A stretch of DNA of 22,500 bases from Botryococcus braunii (Eukaryota > Chlorophyta > Trebouxiophyceae). This document shows positions 15,370-22,500 of the stretch, one piece after another. How positions within the stretch are numbered: the stretch's first letter is position 1; every line of letters starts with the position of its first letter. A program made the position numbers and the translations under genes. The notes beneath the pieces were generated by a model. The model was not told where the DNA came from. It did no database searches and saw only the letters and a list, made by a program, of their open reading frames with translations. Where the stretch lies: the NCBI GenBank assembly GCA_002005505.1, contig KV908349.1, positions 547,168-569,667 of the forward strand, read 5' to 3'.

Positions 15370-16757
15370 GATTTAAGGCTCGGCTTGTAGCCCAGGGCTG
15401 TAGACAGATTCCTGGAGTTGATGTAGATGAGGTCTTTGCACCCACCAGTAGCTATGGGTCCAGGAGGACTTTGCTAGCAACTGCTGCAGCAAAGAACATG
15501 GAAATTCACCAGGTGGATATAAAGACCGCCTTTTTGAATGGTGAATTAGAGGAGGAGGTGTATGTGACACAGCCTCCTGGGTTTGATAATGGCAACCCCA
15601 ACATTGTGTGCAGACTGCGTAAGGCCCTTTATGGCCTGAAGCAGGCTCCGAGGGCTTGGCACAAGACCCTGAATGAGAAGCTGCTGAGTATGGGATATGA
15701 AGTGTGTAAGAGCGATGCGGGAGTTTACATAAAGAGACACGAGGATGGGGAGCTGTCATACATGCTTGTGTATGTTGATGATCTTTTGATTGTGGCAATG
15801 GGTGCGGAAGAGATAGAATGGGTGAAAAAGGAGCTGTTGGCAAGCTTCAAGATTCATGACCTTGGTGAAGTCAAGGACTTCTTGGGCTGCCAGATCCTGA
15901 GAGATAGAGAGAATCGGTGCTTATCACTGAGCTGCGTGCCTAAGATTGATGCACTGTGTGAGAAGTTTGGGGTGAGTGCTGAGTCACGTACAGTCGATAC
16001 TCCCATGAGTAAAGACTTTGTGATGTCTGGGATGCCGCAGGTTACAGTGGGTGAGACCAGCTTTGGGTCTGGGACTCCACTGCCTCCCGGGCATAGATAT
16101 TGTGAGCTTGTTGGGTCTCTGTTGTATATTGCTAATACAACTCGACCTGATATAGCTCAGGCTGTGGGTGTTCTGTCCCGTTACCGGAACGCTCCCACCA
16201 CTGCCCACATGAATGAGGGCTTGAGGGTATTGAGGTATCTTCAGTCTACTCGAGAGTGTGTCTTAGTGCTGGGAGGGAAAGGGCCTGTGTTAGAAGGTCA
16301 TGTTGATGCAGATTATGCTGGCGATATTGACAGCAGGCATTCTACCTCGGGATATGTGCTATCAGTGTTTGGCAGTGCTGTGGTCTGGGGTAGTAAGAAG
16401 CAACACTCAGTTGCTACCTCCACTGTGGAGGCAGAATTCATGGCAACCAGTCTGGCTATTAAGGAGCTTAACTGGCTGCGTGGGTTCATGGAGGAAATCG
16501 GAACTCCTCCTTGGTCAGTGAAGCTATACTGTGACAATCAGGGGTGCATTGCTAACCTGAAAAACCCACTGTATCGCAAGTATACTAAGCACATTGCAGT
16601 GTGCTTCCACTTTGCACGTGAAGCTATTGCAAAGGGGCAGGTTACACTCTGCTATGTGGAGTCTGCAAGGAACAAGGCAGACATGCTGACAAAGCCTCTC
16701 GCTCGCCCTGCCTTCCAGATGCACAGGCGAGGGTTTGGACTTGTGAAGATGACATAG
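15363..16757 (+). CDS. Copia polyprotein part 2: reverse transcriptase and RNase H (frame -1 to part 1)
   Basis: Begins in mid-domain with LRFKARLVAQG, the usual continuation of copia RT, so GTG 15363 is not a true start. RT catalytic residues are D52 in HQVDIKTAFLNG and the YVDD box at residues 137-140. RNase H shows VDADYAGD (about 314-321), STSGY, TVEAEF and YCDNQGC, then NKADMLTKPL near the C-terminus. The stop TAG at 16755 lies 16 bp before the polypurine tract. Relative to part 1 the frame is shifted by -1, consistent with loss of one base at about 15361-15366. Copia elements normally have RT in the same frame as integrase, so this is probably an inactivating mutation or a base-call error and not programmed frameshifting. 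Confidence 0.93.
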   Translation: MLRFKARLVAQGCRQIPGVDVDEVFAPTSSYGSRRTLLATAAAKNMEIHQVDIKTAFLNGELEEEVYVTQPPGFDNGNPNIVCRLRKALYGLKQAPRAWHKTLNEKLLSMGYEVCKSDAGVYIKRHEDGELSYMLVYVDDLLIVAMGAEEIEWVKKELLASFKIHDLGEVKDFLGCQILRDRENRCLSLSCVPKIDALCEKFGVSAESRTVDTPMSKDFVMSGMPQVTVGETSFGSGTPLPPGHRYCELVGSLLYIANTTRPDIAQAVGVLSRYRNAPTTAHMNEGLRVLRYLQSTRECVLVLGGKGPVLEGHVDADYAGDIDSRHSTSGYVLSVFGSAVVWGSKKQHSVATSTVEAEFMATSLAIKELNWLRGFMEEIGTPPWSVKLYCDNQGCIANLKNPLYRKYTKHIAVCFHFAREAIAKGQVTLCYVESARNKADMLTKPLARPAFQMHRRGFGLVKMT

Positions 16758-16773
16758 GTGACAGGGTGCTGTC

Positions 16774-16782
16774 AAGGGGAAG
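16774..16782 (+). promoter_or_regulatory. Polypurine tract
   Basis: AAGGGGAAG abuts the 3' LTR and serves as the plus-strand primer in LTR retrotransposons. Confidence 0.88.
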
Positions 16783-17015
16783 TGTTGAATGAATTGGTCA
16801 ATACTGTACTTAGTGACATCCCCTGTCACATGCCATCAACAGCAGTGTAAACTATAGCCTTTATAGCCCTTTATGAACGGTATAGATCATACTCGTACCT
16901 CAATGACATAACACGTGACTTGTACGATATGCGTTCTCAATAGACATTACGTATGGTAGTACTTTAGGATCCCTGCAGTCCGAGCCATCCCTGGGCAGCC
17001 CAGGAACGGCTCGGT

Positions 17016-17156
17016 ACTTGTCCGAAGCATGTTGGTATCCTTGACCAACCTCTACTGTTGGAGAGTGCTGTGTGCTGTTCCTGGAAACGTTGTAGCGTGG
17101 ACGGTTTTTCCCACAGGCTACGAACTGACGCTGCCGTCGTGCCATCACTGCAGGTG
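17016..17156 (+). repeat. 141-bp intra-LTR direct repeat, copy 1 (3' LTR)
   Basis: Same as 10660-10800. Confidence 0.94.
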
Positions 17157-17497
17157 TGTTTAGGATTCTCAAAGTCGTTCCAGATATGATTGTGCTCAAA
17201 CATTCAGACCAGTTAGATATTACTGCTGTGTGCATTGATGAGAGTGCATGACGAGAGCGCACTGAATGTTTGACCTCATTGAGACTTATGTTGACGTCCA
17301 CCGTTGTGGCGGTAAGATAGTTTCACTGTACAAACATCACAAAGAGACCTTGCTGAGTTACTGATGAACTATTATTGTATTCTAGTGACGTAAAGTAGAC
17401 ATCGCAAGGCCTCTTTGGTGCTGAACTCTGCTATCAGGCAAGGCGTAGTGTTACGTGGTCTTTAGCAAGAGTGAGAGCAGTTAACATCATTTGTAAG

Positions 17498-17638
17498 ACT
17501 TGTCCGAAGCATGTTGGTATCCTTGACCAACCTCTACTGTTGGAGAGTGCTGTGTGCTGTTCCTGGAAACGTTGTAGCGTGGACGGTTTTTCCCACAGGC
17601 TACGAACTGACGCTGCCGTCGTGCCATCACTGCAGGTG
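17498..17638 (+). repeat. 141-bp intra-LTR direct repeat, copy 2 (3' LTR)
   Basis: Same as 11142-11282. Confidence 0.94.
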
Positions 17639-17661
17639 ACGCCGCAAGCAGAAATGCTTGA

Positions 17662-17666
17662 CCTAC
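17662..17666. repeat. Target-site duplication CCTAC (right)
   Basis: Direct repeat of 10422-10426. Confidence 0.92.
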
Positions 17667-18429
17667 ATTGTCCTATTCTGTGTCATGATGGATCCATGAG
17701 GTTAACTGCTCTCCGCGCACGCGATTTTCTTGCGATGTACTGGTAGGCAAGAACATTCTCTGGATCCTGATCCCGGCTGTCTGGGTTCATGAGTAATTGC
17801 TGTAATATTGCTGTCACCCTTTGGCGGTTCTCTCAATGATCAGGAAGACGCGCCCACACGTTTTGTTTGGTTGTACAGCGCCCACATGATGCCATTAGGC
17901 TTCGTCGGCGCAGCTGTGATAGAGTCAAGACTTCACTGGTGCGCATGGACAAGGGGACTCCTGTAGAAAAAGGCGAACTCTTTATTCTAGTAACGGGAAC
18001 TCGTGTTTGCTTCAAAATCGTTTTCAGTCCCCACCTTGTTGCTCACCCACGGAATCTCTCAAAAGACCGCGCCACTGTGACTCAACAAACTTGGTTCAAA
18101 CCAAAGCTCGGAATTTGGCCTCCAATACCGGCCCACTGTTGGAGGCCACCAGGATTACATGTGTCAGAACCCCGCCGTGCCAAAGCCGAGGGGGATATTT
18201 TGTGTCATGGCGCTTTGGAGTTCTGGCTTGGCCCCTATCTCATGCATGCAGATTTGCAATCCAATAACCCTAGAGCTAGCCAAGAATGCTGGTGCGTGGC
18301 TTGCCGCAGGAGCGACGTGTTCAGTAGGTAGAAAGCGAAGCAGATAGTAGATGAAAAGTGAAGTGGTTATCAAAAGCAGACCCGCAGGAGCAACAGAACG
18401 CAGGCTAGGCAGAAGAACATGATGCCCAG
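17667..18429. other. Spacer with one unsupported open frame
   Basis: This is flanking host DNA. A plus-strand frame from ATG 17945 to 18331 (128 codons, MDKGTPVEKGELFILV..) is open, but it has no recognised domain and an overlapping minus frame is equally open, so I do not call a gene. Confidence 0.35.
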
Positions 18430-18430
18430 C

Positions 18431-18617
18431 AAAGAAGAAGAAGAAGAAGAAGAAGAAGAAGAAGAAGAAGAAGAAGAAGAAGAAGAAGAAGAAGAAGAAG
18501 AAGAAGAAGAAGAAGAAGAAGAAGAAGAAGAAGAAGAAGAAGAAGAAGAAGAAGAAGAAGAAGAAGAAGAATTCTTCAAAGAAGAAGAAGAAGAAGAAGA
18601 AGAAGAAGAAGAAGAAG
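18431..18617. repeat. (GAA)n microsatellite
   Basis: About 60 GAA triplets with one interruption near 18570-18580 (AATTCTTCAAAG). It is a homopurine tract with triplex potential. Poly-Glu, Phe and Ser frames through it are not genes. Confidence 0.97.
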
Positions 18618-18775
18618 GCCGCCAGTGGCTTTTCATCTGAAAGATTTTGGGGCTTGCATGCTGATGGGCTGGCCTTGTTGGAGAGACTGCAGGGGCTCTT
18701 GACCAGGCCGTCATCGTGCAAGAAGATGTGGAGGGGCATTTTTGTCAAGCGTCGCATCAGTTCCATTAGAATTTG
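18615..18775. repeat. Diverged tandem duplication, copy 1
   Basis: Contains TTTTCATCTGAAAG.., then TTGCATGCTGATGGGCTGG and GACCAGGCCGTCATC, ending CATCAGTTCCATTAG. It is matched with substitutions and small indels by about 18865-19020. Confidence 0.7.
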
Positions 18776-18864
18776 CAGCACTTCGTGCCGGGTGGGGCCG
18801 CCGCGCGCGATGCCCAAGACAAGCAGACCCCGCTATGCTGTCTTGCTGGCGCGTCAAGAACTGC

Positions 18865-19020
18865 CCGTGGCCTTCCAAGCCTTTTCATTTGAAACACTTC
18901 GTGTTGCATGCTGATGCGCTGGGCTTGTTGCATAGGCTCCAGGAGCGTTTGAACCAGGCCATCAACATACAGGATGACGTGGAGGGATATTTGGTCACGC
19001 ATCCGGTCAGTTTCAATACT
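18865..19020. repeat. Diverged tandem duplication, copy 2
   Basis: Contains TTTTCATTTGAAAC.., then TTGCATGCTGATGCGCTGG and AACCAGGCCATCAAC, ending GGTCAGTTTCAATAC. An indel between the copies shifts the frames, so a shared protein is not demonstrated. Confidence 0.7.
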
Positions 19021-19065
19021 GCGGCCGCTGTGGGTCGTCAGCTGGCTGCTCCCCAGGTGTGACTT

Positions 19066-20840
19066 GTCGCTTGACACGTTTGGGTTTGGGTTTGGTTCGT
19101 TGGCACATTGGGCTGGTCTTTTCATCCCACTCTTGTAAAAGGAGATTACATCCTAGCGATCTTGGAGAGATTTCTAGAAAGGTTTTTAGTGCACACTTTG
19201 GTCAGGAAACATTGTGTTTCCAAAACAGTGATAACTAGTGGAGATATGGTAACTTTATAAAAACTACCGCCAAACTTGGCAGCAATCTGCTAATGCCTTG
19301 GGGCCATGAATCTTTGGGCTCACCTTGGTGAAAAGATCCCTCTTTAGGAGCTGCTCCTAGGAAAACCCATTTTTGTTGGTCAAAGGTTTACTTTAAGGAT
19401 CCGAAAGATTTTTAGTTGGTTATTGGTTTACTTTTGTTGTGTCACCTGCTTTTGCGTCTCATTTGTTATGGAAAGAGTGTCGTCCCAAAACAGTGACAAC
19501 TAAAGGCGATTTGTACACATTTTAAGTCTGAATGGGTACGGCATGTTTCTGTGTCACAGGTCGCCCCTAGAAAAAGGTCTGACAGCTTTGATAAAAGGGG
19601 GTTCATGTTCAGCTGCGTTGGAAAAGGGGTTCGCACTCCCCTCCTGCAGGGAGTCGCTTGTACTTCGTTGGAAACAGGGGTTCTTCCACCTTTTGGTGTA
19701 AGAATCTTACTAAGACCTCACACAGAAAGGTGTAAGATCAGTGTAAATACAATCCCAAAAGACCTTTCGATCATTACGGTGACCACTTTTTTAAAAGAGT
19801 TGCTCACATGGCCCAAATACCCCGGTTTCGTGAAGAATTCTGGAGAACAATCGCGTGACAATTTTGTCCCCTTGATACAAAAGGTTCATAAAGAAGTGGC
19901 AGTTGACCCCATCCCAAACAAAGGGAATGCTTTCTATACCAATGGAGGGAAATTGGAACGCTTCCATTGGGAACCAGTGCTTCTTAAGAATATGTACCAA
20001 AATGAACCAGGTCATCCAAGGCTTTCTGGTTCTCCTGGAAATTCTTAAAGTGGTGCCTCAACTCTTTTGAAGAGTCCTGTCTATTCATTAAAATTTGGTT
20101 CACGCGATTGCAAGCTTCCAAACCGGCAATTAAGGCGATGCTTGTGAACCAAGGGGGTAATTTCGGTTTTGCTCTTGGAATCATGGCTCTCTTTACCTTT
20201 GCCATTTGAAATTTCAAAGGATGGACAACGCATGAGAAAGCGTTTTAAACCCCTTTTCCAAGGGCGTTAAAACAAAGCTCTCTGTGGACAGCTTTCCTGC
20301 ACAGCTCACTGCTGGATATATCGTTTCAAGGCGGCCTGCTAACTCATTCCAACTTTCTTGGAAAGGCCTTCAAACTCCTTCCTTTCGTGATCACCAATAT
20401 TTCTCTGAAAGAGGACCTGTTCCATTGAAGAAATGAAACGAAGTCTGCTTCAAGCATTTAGCTTTACATTGCCTTGCCTTGCATTGCCTTTTTACATTTT
20501 GCCTTGCCTTTAGCATTCCAGTCGTAAAGGCGAATTAATTTTTCGCCATTCTCGAACTTTACACATTGGTGATTGCACCTCTCACACGACTCCACGACAC
20601 AGACACGAATCTTTTCACGACTGACGACTTTTCACGAATCAAACGTGGAGATGGTTTTTGAAAAAAAGAATCCCAAGACAAAGAAACAGATGCTTTGGTA
20701 ACTCTGTCTAGCCATGCAGCAAATGAAAGGAAGCAACTCCCAGTACCATAACACCGTAACGAAGCAGACTTCAGTGGGAGCTTCTCCTGCTAGAGAAACA
20801 GACTGAAAGAATGAGCGCCAGATCTGAGCTGAGCTGAGCA
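19066..20840. other. AT-richer unresolved stretch with coding-looking frames on both strands
   Basis: I cannot identify a gene. The plus strand is open to 20048, with a plausible peptide from about 19740 (KISVNTIPKDLSIITV.. to ..[11 protein letters not shown]). The minus strand has a 73-codon ATG frame from about 20205 to 19984 ([20 protein letters not shown]..), followed in another frame by a 74-codon frame at 20015-19791. Near-repeats of CAAAACAGTGA(T/C)AACTA occur near 19218 and 19486, and TTGCC-rich short repeats at about 20465-20515. Possible explanations are a decayed mobile or viral remnant, or exons of an unknown gene. Confidence 0.35.
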
Positions 20841-20848
20841 CTCTAGAG
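20841..20848. repeat. hAT target-site duplication CTCTAGAG (left)
   Basis: An 8-bp direct repeat, also at 21658-21665. It fits the known hAT target preference nTCTAGAn. Confidence 0.8.
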
Positions 20849-21657
20849 CAGGGTATTTCACCCCGTACGGGGACCGTACGGGGTTTGAAAAATCGTCCGG
20901 GGCCCCTAAAAATTCTAAGGCCACGTCCGGGGCCCCCGTGCTACATTGGGCGATTGTCATGACGAAAATATGGGGCTGCTCCGCGCCAGTTTAGCCTGAC
21001 TTACGTGAATCCCCTATAATTTAAGTGTCGAGTCGCAGCAAATTTACGTGGCCCCTCGTGTGAGACGAGGAGCACGAGGAATGAAAGTTGCCCTGAAGAG
21101 AGGACGAAACCCAAAATGACGCCTATGAAAATCCGGTCATCCCTGCGGGATCGGTCAATTGCTGTAATCTATAGGATGTATTAACAAAGTATTAGCCACA
21201 AGGTAATACTATAGGATAGCCACAATTGCATTATTACCCTAAAGTAACGTCTAGGGAGTGACATCTGACCACATTTGGTCCATACCCGTCACGTCACTTC
21301 ACAAATGCACATCATAGATGGAGCCCTCCATCCATAAAGGTAGATGGGGCTACTCACGATCCATGACACGGTTCGTTTTACTCTCAGAATTTCTAAGCGT
21401 TTATCATGTTATGTTTGATGTGCTTGACGTCGTGTCCGTAACCCCCCAGATCATGTCTCCATCCGTCAATTAATGTTATAGTACCGAAATTGCCTTATTG
21501 AAGTCATTTTGGAGCCCCTTAGGGTATTACACTTGCTGTAGGGGGTTCCCCTAAAATTTCGGAGGATTCCCAAACTGAAACCCGGGGCAATCCCGAACCA
21601 GTAGGGTTTGGGTTTACGGGGCTCCCGTACAAATTTCTGAAGGCCTGAACTACACTG
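20849..21657. mobile_element. Non-autonomous hAT-type element (MITE), 809 bp
   Basis: The ends are CAGGGTATTTCA and, on the opposite strand, CAGTGTAGTTCA (10 of 12 identical terminal inverted repeats, starting CAG as in hAT elements). They are flanked by 8-bp CTCTAGAG on both sides, the duplication length of hAT transposases. Subterminal repeats are visible: CCGTACGGGG twice (20863 and 20874) and CGTCCGGGGCCCC twice (20894 and 20924). There is no transposase frame inside, so it would depend on an autonomous hAT elsewhere. Confidence 0.78.
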
Positions 21658-21665
21658 CTCTAGAG
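21658..21665. repeat. hAT target-site duplication CTCTAGAG (right)
   Basis: Second copy of the 8-bp duplication. Confidence 0.8.
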
Positions 21666-22176
21666 GCAATTAATTGGCAAGAAAAGACACCATCGAAGGA
21701 AGGACACACAAATCAGAAGGTGTGCTCATCACCCCCTGTCGCCACCAATTGAGCCTCACACCCCAATCGCTCTTTCCTTTCTCATACACGGGTGTCCCTA
21801 ACCTTTCCCTGCAAATACTTATCCATGCCCTTCTGTTGTTAAGTCAGGGCCTGCCCCTTATCTCTAAATTCCTCAGCATCTCACACCACCAGCCTCGAAT
21901 AACGGCAAGTATGTGAATCGCCATGCCGAGAGATGCAAGCCACCATCAAGCAATAGGCGAAACACTGCCGAGGCCCTCAGATGCTTGCCAATCCTGCTGA
22001 TCGCTCGTCTCAGCCTTCTCTGACAGCGTCCGCTTCCCCTCCATCAAAGGAACACGCGGCCTCTGATCGTCACAAGCAGCTCCCAAAACATGAACAAGGG
22101 TGTTTTCGCTAAGCTTTGACACACTCTATCCAATGATGTGTCCACTCCCTCACACCAGCACTGGATGCAATGCCCC
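21666..22176. other. Unannotated spacer
   Basis: I see no gene or element here; open frames are short and without domains. Confidence 0.4.
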
Positions 22177-22240
22177 GAATTTGAATTTGAATTTGAGAGT
22201 GTGTGTGAGAGAGAGCGAGAGAGAGAGAGGGGGGGGGGGG
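22177..22240. repeat. GAATTT trimer, (GT)/(GA)n and poly-G tract
   Basis: Three copies of GAATTT, then GT and GA dinucleotides, then a G run of about 12. It sits against the left arm of the right-edge inverted repeat. Confidence 0.9.
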
Positions 22241-22500
22241 GAGAAGTAGCATTTGCAGTGCAAGTTTAGGCCTGCTGCATGCAGCACAATCTCCGGGGAG
22301 GCACACTGGGGGAATTTGACAGCAAGGAGCTCTGGAAGTCTCATTTAGACTCCCAGATCGTGACCACCTACACGCAGGACGATATCCTGGGCCGAGGGGC
22401 CCAGCCGCACATTCGGGCATTGTGCCTCCCCGTGTGCCTCCCCGGAGATTGTGCTGCATGCAGCAGGCCTAAACTTGCATTGCAAATGCAACTTCCCCCC
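22238..22500. repeat. Fold-back inverted repeat with 69-nt arms
   Basis: The left arm (22238-22306) and the reverse complement of the right arm (22432-22500) match at 66 of 69 positions; mismatches are at 22242, 22248 and 22258. The spacer is 125 nt. The right arm reaches the window edge and may continue. This could be a long-TIR MITE, a hairpin RNA precursor, or a chimeric assembly artefact. Confidence 0.88.
22279..22500 (+). CDS. Protein-like open frame inside the fold-back (partial, hypothetical)
   Basis: ATG at 22279 lies in the left arm. The frame stays open for 74 codons to the window edge. Within the spacer it reads LGEFDSKELWKSHLDSQIVT then TYTQDDILGRGAQPHIRAL, a balanced, globular-looking composition unlike the flanking repeats. 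I recognise no family. It may be a captured exon fragment. Because the arms are inverted copies, the minus strand also begins MQHNLRGGT. Confidence 0.3.
   Translation, partial: MQHNLRGGTLGEFDSKELWKSHLDSQIVTTYTQDDILGRGAQPHIRALCLPVCLPGDCAACSRPKLALQMQLPP

Larger units (their letters stand above)
10427..17661 (+). mobile_element. Full-length Ty1/copia LTR retrotransposon (7235 bp)
   Basis: The element has two 879-bp LTRs, a 5-bp target duplication CCTAC, a primer-binding site at 11306, gag-PR-IN then RT-RNase H domain order (diagnostic of Ty1/copia, Pseudoviridae), and a polypurine tract AAGGGGAAG at 16774-16782. The LTR sequences look identical by eye, which points to a very recent insertion. 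The coding region is split by a -1 frame break near 15363. The LTRs begin TGTTGA and end GCTTGA, so the termini are TG..GA and not the usual TG..CA. The empty site would read GATACTGCCTACATTGTCC. Confidence 0.96.
16783..17661 (+). repeat. 3' LTR (879 bp)
   Basis: Same sequence and length as the 5' LTR, with the same internal 141-bp duplication (17016-17156 and 17498-17638). It is followed by the second CCTAC. Confidence 0.95.

Noticed and set aside
18164..18817. Poly-Phe, Ser and Glu frames
   Set aside because: These are translations of the (GAA)n tract.

Overview
The window is nuclear DNA of a eukaryote. Supporting signs are a multi-exon gene with GT-AG introns, long di- and trinucleotide microsatellites, a complete Ty1/copia LTR retrotransposon, a hAT-type MITE, and no bacterial operon or ribosome-binding-site pattern. 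GC-rich, disordered exons separated by short microsatellite-laden introns suggest an alga or other protist. A green alga is plausible, but I cannot fix the taxon from sequence alone.

Region 1-6521 (minus strand) holds one host gene that no single open frame shows. Five exons (6521-6016, 5557-5488, 4823-3027, 2471-1091, 740-1) join through four canonical introns with matching phases (2, 0, 0, 1). They give at least 1498 codons, still open at the left edge. The first three exons together build a Tudor-like (Royal-family) chromatin-reader fold, preceded by an AT-hook-like basic patch. The rest is a long disordered Pro/Ser/Gly/Arg-rich tail with internal repeats. Each of the four introns carries a long microsatellite.

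Region 6522-10421 is gene-poor: microsatellites, a C/G homopolymer palindrome, a diverged 85-bp direct repeat, and no gene I can support.

Region 10422-17666 is a young Ty1/copia element: identical-looking 879-bp LTRs, a CCTAC target duplication, a primer site matching the anticodon arm of initiator tRNA-Met (half-tRNA priming, as in Drosophila copia), gag-protease-integrase in one frame, and reverse transcriptase-RNase H in another. The two frames are separated by a -1 frame break inside the RT domain. Each LTR contains an internal 141-bp duplication.

Region 17667-22500 holds a (GAA)n tract, a diverged tandem duplication, an unresolved 19.1-20.8 kb stretch with coding-looking frames on both strands, an 809-bp hAT MITE (20849-21657) flanked by CTCTAGAG, and at the right edge a 69-nt-arm inverted repeat enclosing a protein-like open frame.

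The most interesting items are the reconstructed Tudor-like gene, the half-tRNA-primed copia element with non-TG...CA LTR ends, and the right-edge fold-back structure.
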